64,000 bases of DNA, taken from the NCBI GenBank assembly GCA_021772095.1, contig JADYXR010000008.1, forward strand, positions 1-64,000, read 5' to 3'. A program made the translations under genes and the position numbers. Below, in pieces: positions 8,077 to 16,519 of the stretch; the stretch's first letter is position 1; every line of letters begins with the position of its first letter. The DNA comes from Candidatus Obscuribacter sp. GTDB lineage: Bacteria; Cyanobacteriota; Vampirovibrionia; Obscuribacterales; Obscuribacteraceae. Below the pieces are notes generated by a model. The model saw only the letters and a list, made by a program, of their open reading frames with translations, did no database searches and was not told the origin of the DNA.

Positions 8077-9312
8077 ATGAGAAGACGTGATTTTCTAAAA
8101 GCAGGCGCCGTTTTTTCACTGTCGTTGTGCAGTCCGGAGCTGGCTGGCTGGGCTTACAGTGGCGAGAAACAACTTGATGGCAAGAAACTGATCGTGGTTT
8201 TTCTCCGAGGCGCTGTCGACGGATTGAATGTGGTGTCACCATATGGTGACCCTCAGTATTACCAGGCACGGCCTACGATTGCGATTGCCAAGCCCGGACA
8301 AAAAGATGGTTTGCTGGACTTAGATTCATACTGGGGCATGGCGCCGGCGCTAGATCCGTTGATGCCTTATTGGAAAGATAAGTCGCTGGCGTTCGTCCAG
8401 GCATGCGGATCTCCGGAAGCGACCAGATCGCATTTTGACGCCCAGGATTACATGGAGTCCGGCCGACCAGGTATAAAAGTTTCAAGTTCCGGCTGGCTTA
8501 ATAGGGTGCTTGTGCAACTTCCTGACACCAAATCTCCTCTGCGTGGAATCAATGTGGGAGCCACTCTGCCGAGAATATTGCAGGGCAACGTCGACATCGC
8601 CAGCTACGCGCCGCAAACCGCTGGGAAAAAATCAGCGATGGATGCTCCAATGGTGGCATCCGCGTTCGCGAAGATGTATGCCAATCGCTCAGATGGGCTA
8701 ACCAAGGCGTTTGAAGAAGGTATCAAAGCAAACGAAATGCTTACTGAAAAGCTGAAAACCGAAATGACGGCCGCAGATAAAGGCGCACCATCCGCCAAAG
8801 CATTCAAAGGTTTTGGTCATCAACTCGGTAAAATTTTCGCTGACGATCCACAAGTACAAGTTGCCTTCGTCGCTCTCGGTGGTTTCGACACCCACGTCAA
8901 TCAAGGCGCCGGTAAAGGACAACTGGCTAATCACTTGACCGGGCTCAGCACGGGTCTATCTGATTTGGTCACCGCCCTTGGTGACGACTATAAAAACACA
9001 GTCATCGTAGTAATGTCGGAATTCGGACGCACCGTTAAAGAAAACGGCAACGGCGGCACCGATCACGGGCACGGTAATGTCATGTGGGTGCTCGGTGGCA
9101 ACATCGCCGGCGGAAAAGTTTATGGAAAAGTCGACAGTCTGGCCGATGACAATCTCTACGAACGCCGAGATCTGCCAGTCAACACCGATTTCAGAACCGT
9201 TCTTTCATCTATCGGTCAAACGCATCTCAAGCTCACGAGCAAAAACCTGGCAGATGTTTTTCCGAACTTCACTCTCAGCGACAAAAGCCTGAGTGGAATA
9301 GTCAAAGGTTAG
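8077..9312 (+). CDS. DUF1501 family Tat-exported protein (first copy)
   Basis: 411 residues. The N-terminus MRRRDFLKAGAVFSLSLCS is a twin-arginine signal. The body has the alkaline-phosphatase/sulfatase-like pattern of DUF1501: VVFLRGAVDGLNVVSPYGD, ARPTIAI, SHFDAQDYMESG, GGFDTHVNQG, MSEFGRTVKENGNGGTDHGH and a late RDLPVNTDFRTVL. Asp/His clusters (FDTH, TDHGHG) are the conserved putative metal sites. GGAG at 8068-8071 provides a ribosome site. It is translated right after the DUF1800 partner. The substrate is unknown across the family. Confidence 0.87.
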   Translation: MRRRDFLKAGAVFSLSLCSPELAGWAYSGEKQLDGKKLIVVFLRGAVDGLNVVSPYGDPQYYQARPTIAIAKPGQKDGLLDLDSYWGMAPALDPLMPYWKDKSLAFVQACGSPEATRSHFDAQDYMESGRPGIKVSSSGWLNRVLVQLPDTKSPLRGINVGATLPRILQGNVDIASYAPQTAGKKSAMDAPMVASAFAKMYANRSDGLTKAFEEGIKANEMLTEKLKTEMTAADKGAPSAKAFKGFGHQLGKIFADDPQVQVAFVALGGFDTHVNQGAGKGQLANHLTGLSTGLSDLVTALGDDYKNTVIVVMSEFGRTVKENGNGGTDHGHGNVMWVLGGNIAGGKVYGKVDSLADDNLYERRDLPVNTDFRTVLSSIGQTHLKLTSKNLADVFPNFTLSDKSLSGIVKG

Positions 9313-9423
9313 GCTTTTCGCAACGCGATCATTGTGAAAAAACATTTGTTTAAGCAATCAGGTAGTCAAAACCTGTACAATCTACATCCGCGCTAACTGA
9401 CAGGCATTTGAAAGGAGCTCGCC

Positions 9424-10557
9424 ATGTTATCGGTGTTTTGTTCACCCTCAAGGTACGTTCAAGGTCGCGACGCTACTCGCAATCTCGGTGTGGAAATTGA
9501 TGCACTCGGTCTAGGCAAGCGCGCTTGTCTGATCGCCAGTAATCATGCAATCAAACATCTCGAATTGACCTGGGAAGAAACGCTGACCGAGGCGAATATC
9601 TCATACGCGCTTACCGAATTTTCCGGCGAATGCTCCCGCGAAGAAATCGACCGCATCAAGGATATTGCAGCAGAGTATAAGGCAGAACTGATAATCGGCG
9701 CTGGTGGTGGCAAAGTTTTAGACACCACGCGAGCAGTTGCCAGCGAATTGAATCTACCCGTTGTGAACTGCCCGACCGTTGCCTCGAGTGACGCTCCGTG
9801 CAGTGCTCTTTCCGTTGTGTACGGCGAAGACGGCGAATTCGATAGTTATATGTTTTACAAACGAAACCCTGATCTGGTTCTGGTCGACACATCAGTAATT
9901 GCAAAAGCGCCTGTTCGATATCTCGTTGCGGGAATGGGAGACGCGCTTGCCACCATGTTCGAAGCCAAAACAGTAATCGCCGCCGGTAAAAAGAATCAAC
10001 TTGGTGGTGCCACCACTATTAGTGCTCGGATTCTTGCCGAGGCTTGCTATCAAATTCTGATCGCTGATTCTATTGAAGCCATCGAATCTGTCAACAACCG
10101 CGCCGTTACTCCAGCACTGGAGCGAATTGTCGAGGCGAACACATTGCTCAGCGGTCTCGGTTTTGAATCTGGCGGACTGGCGATCGCGCATTCGGTTCAC
10201 AACGGTCTAACGACTTTGCACGAAACGCATGATTTCCTTCACGGTGAAAAAGTTGCTTTCGGGCTCCTGGTGCAGCTTGTTGCAGAAGGCAAAGGGCTCG
10301 ACGTAATTTCACCGATTCTAGAATATTCATCCGAAGTAGGACTTCCTCTCACGCTCAGTGACATAGGCGTCAATGATCTCGATCGCGAGCGCTTGCGCAA
10401 AGTCGCGGAGCGCTCCGTTAAAGAGGGCGAAACCGCTCACAATGAACCGTTCGAAGTGACTGCCGCCGTGATTTTCGACGCCATTTTGACTGCTGATTCT
10501 CTTGGCCGTCGCTTCAGAGAAAGCGAAGTCGTAGAGGCAGCAATCTCGAAAGCCTGA
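9424..10557 (+). CDS. gldA: Glycerol dehydrogenase (iron/zinc-containing alcohol dehydrogenase family)
   Basis: 377 residues, the normal GldA length. NAD-binding elements GAGGGK (92-97) and the PTVASSDAPCSA segment are present. Metal ligands match the family: Asp173 in GMGDA, His256 in GLAIAHSVHNG and His273 in FLHGEKVAFG. The enzyme oxidises glycerol to dihydroxyacetone with NAD+, in the cytoplasm. AAAGGAG at 9411-9417 precedes the ATG. No dihydroxyacetone kinase lies nearby, so the pathway context is not shown; sn-glycerol-1-phosphate dehydrogenase is a less likely alternative. The gene is followed five bases later by the SpoU methyltransferase, suggesting co-transcription. Confidence 0.88.
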   Translation: MLSVFCSPSRYVQGRDATRNLGVEIDALGLGKRACLIASNHAIKHLELTWEETLTEANISYALTEFSGECSREEIDRIKDIAAEYKAELIIGAGGGKVLDTTRAVASELNLPVVNCPTVASSDAPCSALSVVYGEDGEFDSYMFYKRNPDLVLVDTSVIAKAPVRYLVAGMGDALATMFEAKTVIAAGKKNQLGGATTISARILAEACYQILIADSIEAIESVNNRAVTPALERIVEANTLLSGLGFESGGLAIAHSVHNGLTTLHETHDFLHGEKVAFGLLVQLVAEGKGLDVISPILEYSSEVGLPLTLSDIGVNDLDRERLRKVAERSVKEGETAHNEPFEVTAAVIFDAILTADSLGRRFRESEVVEAAISKA

Positions 10558-10562
10558 GTCAA

Positions 10563-11255
10563 ATGCGCACAATTTGCCCATATCCTGAGTGTTCGCTTGA
10601 GTTCGATTTCCCTGATGAAAGCCTGGATAAGCGCGGACATTTTGTCGGCGATTGTGTGCATTGTTTAAAACCGGCGGCGTTTAGAAATCTCGAAGCTTAC
10701 GAGATTATCAATCGTGAATTTGAAAAGCGTCAGAGACAAGAGGCGCTGAGCGGTGGACCGGAGCGCGCCTCGGATTGGGTCGCAGCGCGCACTGTGCTGG
10801 TTGAAGATGTTCGCAGTCTGTGGAATGTCGGATCGATCTTTCGCACCGCAGACGGTGCCGGCTTTGAACACGTGTCGCTCAGTGGTATCACAGGTTCACC
10901 GCCCAGAAAAGAAATCGAGAAGGTTAGTCTCGGCGCCGAGCAAGTGATTTCCTGGGACTACGAGCGCAATCCGATGGTTGTTCTGAATCGATTGAAGGCG
11001 CAGAATATGCAAATTGTCGGACTCGAGAAAAACGATTCGAGCATCTTATTGTCGGACGCGCTGATGGAAGAACGGATTCGCCAGCCGATGTGTCTGGTCG
11101 TCGGCAACGAGGTCAGCGGGCTCTCTCCACAGGTTTTGTCCCTCTGCGAATTGACCTGTCACTTGCCTATGCGCGGCATGAAAGAGTCGTTGAACGTGGC
11201 GGTCGCCTACGGGATTGCGGCTTATATGATTGCGCAATCGCTTGATCGCAAGTAA
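10563..11255 (+). CDS. SpoU/TrmH-family RNA 2'-O-methyltransferase with N-terminal zinc-ribbon-like motif
   Basis: 230 residues. Residues 1-40 hold Cys5, Cys10, Cys31 and Cys34 (CPYPEC..CVHC), a probable zinc ribbon not found in most SpoU enzymes. The catalytic SPOUT domain follows. Motif 1 is VRSLWNVGSIFRTADGAGF, motif 2 is CLVVGNEVSGLSPQVL and motif 3 is MRGMKESLNVAVAYGIAAY. These knotted enzymes use S-adenosylmethionine to methylate a ribose of tRNA or rRNA; the target site cannot be told here. It starts five bases after gldA. Confidence 0.85.
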   Translation: MRTICPYPECSLEFDFPDESLDKRGHFVGDCVHCLKPAAFRNLEAYEIINREFEKRQRQEALSGGPERASDWVAARTVLVEDVRSLWNVGSIFRTADGAGFEHVSLSGITGSPPRKEIEKVSLGAEQVISWDYERNPMVVLNRLKAQNMQIVGLEKNDSSILLSDALMEERIRQPMCLVVGNEVSGLSPQVLSLCELTCHLPMRGMKESLNVAVAYGIAAYMIAQSLDRK

Positions 11256-11376
11256 GCAACAACATCAACAGCAGCGATATCAAGAACGTTTCTTCTTTAA
11301 GCGGAGCCTGAGCCAAGAACCAATTTGGGCTTTAGGGCTGGGAGCTTTTGATTTACCTCTGAGCTTTAAGTTCAGT

Positions 11377-11895
11377 TCAGAACCACTCATGGCCCTTGAG
11401 AAAAGTAAAAGTCACCGCCAGCGACAAGACCGAATACGCCACGGTAAACCAGCCGTCGGTTTTTGATTTGGTTAATTGCCAGCGCGAGAGATACAGCGCG
11501 GTGCAGCCGAATGTGCCCGTTGACGTAATCAGATAGCACAAGGTTCTGCTCACACCGAGTTCATCATGAACGCACCACAATCCCACCCCACCCCAGAACA
11601 ACGTGTCTGCAAAATAGCCGCCGCATCTGACCACGTGGTAGTTTCGGAGGTCCTTCCAGTCGCCGCCTGTGATTTCGACCACGCGGGTTCTGACCACCAG
11701 TGATAAGGCGTGAAGAATCGCGAGCACGCCGCAGAAAAAGCCCATGCCGCGGGCGTCGTCCCAGAGGAGCGTGTTGGCGTAGTAGGAGCGCCAGGGAATC
11801 ATCAGGAGGAATGAAATCGCCAATAAAGCAGACTGCGCCGTCGTCGCAACGGACAGCCACATAGGTTCTTCTTCTTCTCTTTTGTCGTCGTCCAC
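11377..11895 (-). CDS. Hypothetical multi-pass membrane protein, 172 aa
   Basis: After an acidic N-terminus (MDDDKREEEEP) there are about five hydrophobic segments, including SVATTAQSALLAISFLLMI, GMGFFCGVLAILHALSLVV, FADTLFWGGVGLWCV and a final VAYSVLSLAVTFTFL. There are no motifs I recognise. It lies alone, converging with the SpoU gene and diverging from the TPR gene. An overlapping frame on the same strand (11564-11914) is Arg-rich and judged a shadow. Confidence 0.6.
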   Translation of the reverse strand: MDDDKREEEEPMWLSVATTAQSALLAISFLLMIPWRSYYANTLLWDDARGMGFFCGVLAILHALSLVVRTRVVEITGGDWKDLRNYHVVRCGGYFADTLFWGGVGLWCVHDELGVSRTLCYLITSTGTFGCTALYLSRWQLTKSKTDGWFTVAYSVLSLAVTFTFLKGHEWF

Positions 11896-12087
11896 AATGT
11901 CTCCTCAGCTTCATTATTCCAGACTTTCGAGAACGCTGGTGGGATCGAGTTTTAGATGCTTATTCAAACCTGACCATATTATTGTGATTTTGCTCATAAA
12001 AATCCGACCACAGCCGAAATACGGTAATCTTTAGGCATGCAAAACTGTCACATCGCTAAGCAGCAAGAATGGGCACGCGCGCGCCCT

Positions 12088-12825
12088 ATGGCGCTTTTGA
12101 CCCGATTGATCGCCGTGGTGGTCGTCCTCTCTGGACTGACTTCGTCAGCCGCGCTGGCTGAAGGCTTTCCCGAGATCGGCGATCGATTGCTCTATGCTGA
12201 CGCCTTGCCTCACTACAATTTGGGCAACAAGTATCTGGCGAAGCAGAGATATGAGAAGGCAATCGAGAAATATTGGGATGCGATTGGGATTTATGAGCAC
12301 GACGCTGATGTCTATGTGAATCTCAGTGTGGCTTATCGGAAGGTCGGAAACGTTCAAGATGCTGAAATCGCGTCGCGCAAGGCTGTGAAACTCAAGCCTG
12401 AGGATTGGACGACCTGGAGCAATCTAGCCAACTTGCTTATGGCTCAGGACAAATTTGCCGAGAGTTACAGAACTTTCAACAAGGCGCTGAAGTGTCCCGG
12501 TATGCCTGCTTCGGAGAAGGCGTTCATCGAGAGCAATATCGATGGCATGAAAAAAATTATGAAGGCGCGCGGACTGACGATTGAAGGCAAGGAGATTGCA
12601 CCACCTGCGGTGGCGGCTGCCGGCGCTGGTCGTAAGGGCGGAAAGAGTACCGGTAAAAACGTTGTTGGTAAAAACGGTTCAGGCGTTTCTGCAACCGCCT
12701 CTGCTGGTGGGAATCGCGCGATAGCCGCGAAAACCAAAACCGCTCCTCGTACCAATCAACTTGCCGGCAGCAAAGAATCTGAGCTTGATACTAACGCCTA
12801 CGATCAATGGCTCGGCGTGAAATAA
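12088..12825 (+). CDS. Secreted TPR protein with basic low-complexity tail
   Basis: 245 residues from the ATG at 12088, which gives a clean Sec signal peptide (MALLTRLIAVVVVLSGLTSS, cleavage near ALA). An upstream in-frame ATG at 12037 would add 17 charged residues before it. Three TPR units follow, recognisable from ALPHYNLGNKYLAKQRYEKA, VYVNLSVAYRKVGNVQDAE and WSNLANLLMAQDKFAES. The C-terminal 90 residues are Gly/Lys/Ala/Thr-rich (KGGKSTGKNVVGKNGSG) and probably disordered. It is likely a periplasmic scaffold; the partner is unknown. Confidence 0.7.
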   Translation: MALLTRLIAVVVVLSGLTSSAALAEGFPEIGDRLLYADALPHYNLGNKYLAKQRYEKAIEKYWDAIGIYEHDADVYVNLSVAYRKVGNVQDAEIASRKAVKLKPEDWTTWSNLANLLMAQDKFAESYRTFNKALKCPGMPASEKAFIESNIDGMKKIMKARGLTIEGKEIAPPAVAAAGAGRKGGKSTGKNVVGKNGSGVSATASAGGNRAIAAKTKTAPRTNQLAGSKESELDTNAYDQWLGVK

Positions 12826-12843
12826 GAGCTGGTACGTAGAGTG

Positions 12844-12887
12844 GGTAGTCCGCTCTTCGGTCGCTGGTAGGTCGCTCTTAGGTGGCT
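12844..12887. repeat. Two-copy 22-bp imperfect tandem repeat
   Basis: 12844-12865 and 12866-12887 match at 18 of 22 positions by eye (GGTAG..CGCTCTT.GGT.GCT). The second copy runs into the last codons of the convergent transaminase gene. It looks like a local duplication; no function is suggested. Confidence 0.5.
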
Positions 12888-13756
12888 CTGGTCAAATGCG
12901 CTTGCATCCCGGCTCGGAAGGCGTCATGCAATTTTTTGACTAGCGGTCCGGGCCGTCCATCGCCGATTGTTTTATCGTTCACTTTCACTATCGATATGAC
13001 TTCTTCCGGCGTTCCTGCAAGAAAGAATTCGTCTAAATCGTAGATTTCTGATTCTTTGAGGCGCCGCTCATCAAGCGGCATGTCGATTTCTTTTACGAGT
13101 TCGAGAATCTGGCGTTTGGTAATTCCTGGAAGAACTTTAGACGATGATGGTGCCACCACTAACTTGCCGTCCTTGATCCCGAACAAAGAAGTGTGACTGC
13201 CCTCGGTCATGTATCCATCAGAGTCCACGAATACCACTTCCATCGCCCCGTGTTCTTTGGCATACTGCGCGGCGATGCAATTGGCGGCGAGACTGGTGGC
13301 TTTAATGTCGTTTCGTCCCCAGCGAATGTCCGGATGCGTGACTGCGGAAACGCCTTGTTCACGCTCTTTCTCGTAAGGGTTTTGAAATGGCGTAACATAA
13401 ATCAGAACGTTCGGCATGTACGCGTCAGGGTAGTGATGTGTTCTCGCTGCCTCACCGCGCGTCACTTGTACATAAATTAGAGCGTCATCCAGAGCGGCTT
13501 CGCGAACGGTGGCTTTGAGCATGACTTTGATTTTGTTGAGATCGACATGACGAATATCGAGGGACTTTAAACTGTCAGACAGGCGACTGAGATGATCTTC
13601 GACGCGAAATAACTTGCCATTGTATAAACGGATGACTTCGTAAACAGCGTCGCCAAAAAGAAATCCGCGATCTAAGACTGAAACCTTAACCTCGGTAAGC
13701 GGCATGAGCTGACCGTTCCAGTTTGCAATCAGATTCGACAGCTTTTGAGTTTCCAT
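12878..13756 (-). CDS. dat: D-amino acid aminotransferase (class IV PLP enzyme)
   Basis: 292 residues, full length for fold-type IV transaminases. Lys152 in RWGRNDIKATSLAANCIA is the pyridoxal-phosphate lysine. The substrate motif QVTRGEAARTHHYPD (Arg100, His108 region) is the D-alanine transaminase version that holds the D-amino acid carboxylate, rather than the branched-chain (IlvE) version. The enzyme interconverts D-alanine and 2-oxoglutarate with pyruvate and D-glutamate for peptidoglycan. It is the last of a leftward group, 14 bases after the DUF1573-cytochrome gene, though its role there is not obvious. Confidence 0.82.
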   Translation of the reverse strand: METQKLSNLIANWNGQLMPLTEVKVSVLDRGFLFGDAVYEVIRLYNGKLFRVEDHLSRLSDSLKSLDIRHVDLNKIKVMLKATVREAALDDALIYVQVTRGEAARTHHYPDAYMPNVLIYVTPFQNPYEKEREQGVSAVTHPDIRWGRNDIKATSLAANCIAAQYAKEHGAMEVVFVDSDGYMTEGSHTSLFGIKDGKLVVAPSSSKVLPGITKRQILELVKEIDMPLDERRLKESEIYDLDEFFLAGTPEEVISIVKVNDKTIGDGRPGPLVKKLHDAFRAGMQAHLTRAT

Positions 13757-13770
13757 GTTTCGTGTTCCCT

Positions 13771-14661
13771 TTAGTGTTCAGTTTGTTCCGATTTTTTTGC
13801 GCTCGGAGATGCTTCAGTTTTAACGGTGCCCTGAGCTTTGTTTTTCTTTTCTTTCTCAGACAAGCCTTGCAAATAAACGATCAGGGAATCAACCTGTTCT
13901 TTGATCAGCGGACCGCCGGCCCGATCCAGGAAGCCGGGCATGGAGCGGTGAGTCTTGCTGCCGTTCTCGATGACGTCGCGGATATGTTTTGCGTATTTTG
14001 GATCGTCATAGTTGCCGAAGATCAGCGCGCCGCCTACTGCACCTTTAGCATCGTCACCGTGGCACATTGCACAATCGGCTTCGAACAAATCCTTGCCGCC
14101 GAGCCCTACTCCTTTGTCGACGTGGCAACTTGCGCACTTCTGATCGGTGAAGATTTTGACGCGTCCATCGTCGGTCAATCCTTCGTGGCGGTTCTTCACT
14201 TCCATTTTTATAGGAAGTGACACTACCGGCATATCAGGATCGTTTGACGAGACCTCAACAGTCTTGGTGACTGCTCCTTGCTTCATCGTCGTGTCGACCA
14301 TGATATCGAGCTTGGTGCTCTCACCTGGCTTCAGATCGTGCTCCTTCAAATTCGGCACGGTGCATCCGCAGGTCGAATGAGCTTCGTGAATTTTCAGAAC
14401 CTCAGAGCCGACGTTTTTCAACATAAACGAAGTCGGCACCTCGGCGCCTTCTTCAACAAGTCCAAGTTCGACTACATCGGGTTGGAAATCGAGACGCGGT
14501 TTTTTCTCGAATGGATTTTGAATGTTCGAGCAACTTGTCAAAGTAAGCGGTGCCACCACCAGCAGTATCGCCACTAACGAGCCGATTCTAGTAACTCTGC
14601 GACCGGTTAGCTGGAATCTCTCAGTGAGCTTTAGCTGATGTTTAGGCGCTTTGGAAACCAT
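13771..14661 (-). CDS. Lipoprotein: DUF1573 domain fused to cytochrome c with two CxxCH motifs
   Basis: 296 residues. A signal peptide ends in the lipobox LTSC (Cys44), so it should be lipid-anchored outside the inner membrane. Residues 55-155 are a DUF1573 immunoglobulin-like domain with the typical HSTCGCTVP (98-103). Residues 165-270 are c-type cytochrome with CASCH at 176-180 and CAMCH at 197-201, plus Met241 (RSMPGF) as a likely axial ligand. Two haem motifs only 21 residues apart suggest a dihaem segment, or one vestigial site. A Lys/Ser/Glu-rich tail follows. The next upstream gene encodes a CxxC HMA-like protein, hinting at a redox or metal-handling unit. Confidence 0.8.
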   Translation of the reverse strand: MVSKAPKHQLKLTERFQLTGRRVTRIGSLVAILLVVAPLTLTSCSNIQNPFEKKPRLDFQPDVVELGLVEEGAEVPTSFMLKNVGSEVLKIHEAHSTCGCTVPNLKEHDLKPGESTKLDIMVDTTMKQGAVTKTVEVSSNDPDMPVVSLPIKMEVKNRHEGLTDDGRVKIFTDQKCASCHVDKGVGLGGKDLFEADCAMCHGDDAKGAVGGALIFGNYDDPKYAKHIRDVIENGSKTHRSMPGFLDRAGGPLIKEQVDSLIVYLQGLSEKEKKNKAQGTVKTEASPSAKKSEQTEH

Positions 14662-14662
14662 A

Positions 14663-15067
14663 TTAAAGCCTTGCTGGGGTGTCCGAGCGCGGCACGACTA
14701 TCAGTGGTTTCTCTTTCAGATCTTGTTTGTACATTTTGTCGATATTGGCTTTTTCTTTTGCAATGCGTTCGACAATTTTTTTGTCGTCGGTGAGCGACGT
14801 GTCAATGATTACAACTGCCCAGTGCGGATAGTAAATCGAAACATCAGCGCTCAACACACCGCGAGATGCCTTCAGTGCCTTAGCCACTTTGCGCAAGCAA
14901 GTCACGCAGTTCGCTTTGACTTGAAAATCTAAACGTTGATACGGAAGAGCGCTTTTAGCTGATTCGCTGCTAGCACCGCCTTTGGTGTCGGCTGCTTGCG
15001 CGATTGTGCAAAGTCCGGAAACTAAACAGAGCGACACCGTCATTGCAATCGCCGTCAAAGCTCTCAT
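14663..15067 (-). CDS. Secreted HMA-like protein with CxxC motif
   Basis: 134 residues from ATG 15067, with a Sec signal peptide (MRALTAIAMTVSLCLVSGLC, cleavage near AQA). A GTG at 15079 is less likely because it lies inside the preceding gene and lengthens the charged region. The mature part has FQVKANCVTCLRKVAKAL (Cys54, Cys57) followed by a strand-helix pattern like heavy-metal-associated domains, in which GMxCxxC binds copper. The usual Gly-Met before the first Cys is Ala-Asn here. It could be a periplasmic metallochaperone or thiol protein (inference). It sits one base upstream of the DUF1573-cytochrome gene. Confidence 0.6.
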   Translation of the reverse strand: MRALTAIAMTVSLCLVSGLCTIAQAADTKGGASSESAKSALPYQRLDFQVKANCVTCLRKVAKALKASRGVLSADVSIYYPHWAVVIIDTSLTDDKKIVERIAKEKANIDKMYKQDLKEKPLIVVPRSDTPARL

Positions 15068-15071
15068 TTTT

Positions 15072-15683
15072 CTATCCACCGTGGAAGAGCAGTGGCAGCC
15101 TCTCTCGCATCATGAATAGAACTACGGTTGCCACCACATTAAAGCCTATCACAAGCGCAAGCAAACCGGTGCCGACCATCAAGTGCCAGCAAACCAGAGC
15201 ATGTCTTGGTTCCATTGCTCTGATAATACCGAATCTGCTGACGACAAAAACGGTGATCGCGCACATCAGCATTGCATCCGCGAGCACGTATGCGAACGCT
15301 GCAATGGCGTTCATCTCGAAGAATGGAAGCGTTGCGAAACCAACCGCTAGAAGAAATGAACCGATCAGCAGTTTGCTGGTTAATTGATCGGAAGAGCGAA
15401 AGTGTAATTTTTTATCGCGGCTGATTTTGCCGATGAACTCGAAAGTTAGATTTACGTTTTGCGTCCAGTTGCGGCGATCTTCACGGCGACCACTGGTCGT
15501 CGGCTCGCTGATTGCACCAGCTTCGACAGGTGCAGCAGAAACAGTGGTCGATCCGCTTGTCGCTGGAACAGCATTAATGCTGGTTGAACTGCTCGCAGCC
15601 GGAGTGGTATCAATACTCGATGAGCTGCTTTCAGCTGAAGTCGAGGAATCCGAGTCGTCCCTTGTTTCATTTTCCGGGTTCAA
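15072..15683 (-). CDS. Hypothetical membrane protein with Ser/Thr-rich N-terminus
   Basis: 203 residues. The first 75 are acidic and Ser/Thr/Ala-rich (low complexity) and should be disordered and cytoplasmic. Three to four helices follow: LLIGSFLLAVGFATLPFF, AFAYVLADAMLMCAITVFVV, HLMVGTGLLALVIGFNVVAT. It is the first gene of the leftward group and its end overlaps the alternative GTG start of the HMA-like gene. A role in the membrane side of the cytochrome group is possible, but no family is recognised. Confidence 0.6.
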   Translation of the reverse strand: MNPENETRDDSDSSTSAESSSSSIDTTPAASSSTSINAVPATSGSTTVSAAPVEAGAISEPTTSGRREDRRNWTQNVNLTFEFIGKISRDKKLHFRSSDQLTSKLLIGSFLLAVGFATLPFFEMNAIAAFAYVLADAMLMCAITVFVVSRFGIIRAMEPRHALVCWHLMVGTGLLALVIGFNVVATVVLFMMRERLPLLFHGG

Positions 15684-15784
15684 CTTTCTGTCCCTTCTTT
15701 ATTCATACGGATAACTTATGGTACGTTTCGAGTATATCTCACCGTGTTGATGGTGTCGATCAAAGTCCGCTTTTCAGGAATACC

Positions 15785-16519
15785 ATGACGTTTCGCATAT
15801 TTATCTTAGCCTTAATCTCGATTTCTATCTCGTCGTGCGCGAATACGATCGCGTGGCAAGAGCACATTCACAAAGCGCGGATGGAGATGCAGCGTGGCAA
15901 CATTGAGAAGGCGCGCGAGCTGTTTCAAAAGGGCATCGATAAAGGTAAGAGCGCTGGTGCAAATGGTGTGCAATTGGCGCCTGTCTATCTCGATCTATCG
16001 CGCGCTGAACTTTTGGCGAACAACGATCAGGCAGCAAGAACCGCTGTTGATGCCGCTCTCCAATCGGCGCTTGCCGGCGGTGGAAAAGACAGCGAGCAAC
16101 TCATACCTATATACAAGGAAAGCGCGAGTCAGTTTTATGGCAAAAAACAATTTGTCGAATCGCTTGCCGCGGCTAAGGAAGCGCTGCGACTGGAACGCAA
16201 TTGTTGCGAGCCCGGCAGTGACAAGTTGCTCGACAGTCTCAATCGAGTGATCGCCGCGACCTGCGCTCAGGATCGCTGCGCCGATACCGCACCATATTTG
16301 CAAGAACAGCTCGAAATCAGGCAGAAACGCCTGGGACCAAATCATCCGCATGTCGCCGTGAGCTTGTGTTTGTTGGCAGAAGTCGATGAGAAGAAGGGCA
16401 AGTGGAAAGAGGCCGAAACCAAATATCTTCAAGCTCTGGAAATTCGAAAGAAGGTTGAACCGCAGCTGCTGAGCCAGACTGAGAAGAACCTGGTGCGGGT
16501 CAGAGCGAATTTGAAATGA
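15785..16519 (+). CDS. TPR lipoprotein
   Basis: 244 residues from ATG 15785, giving the lipoprotein signal MTFRIFILALISISISSC with lipobox ISSC. The open frame extends back to 15584, but that part overlaps the divergent gene and is not credible. The mature protein consists of TPR-type helices: MQRGNIEKARELFQKGIDKG, YLDLSRAELLANNDQAA and, near the end, LGPNHPHVAVSLCLLAEVDE, the kinesin-light-chain style of TPR. Probably a membrane-anchored adaptor. Function unknown. Confidence 0.7.
   Translation: MTFRIFILALISISISSCANTIAWQEHIHKARMEMQRGNIEKARELFQKGIDKGKSAGANGVQLAPVYLDLSRAELLANNDQAARTAVDAALQSALAGGGKDSEQLIPIYKESASQFYGKKQFVESLAAAKEALRLERNCCEPGSDKLLDSLNRVIAATCAQDRCADTAPYLQEQLEIRQKRLGPNHPHVAVSLCLLAEVDEKKGKWKEAETKYLQALEIRKKVEPQLLSQTEKNLVRVRANLK

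Noticed and set aside
15584..15784. Upstream extension of the TPR lipoprotein
   Set aside because: It would bury the lipoprotein signal and overlap the divergent membrane-protein gene.
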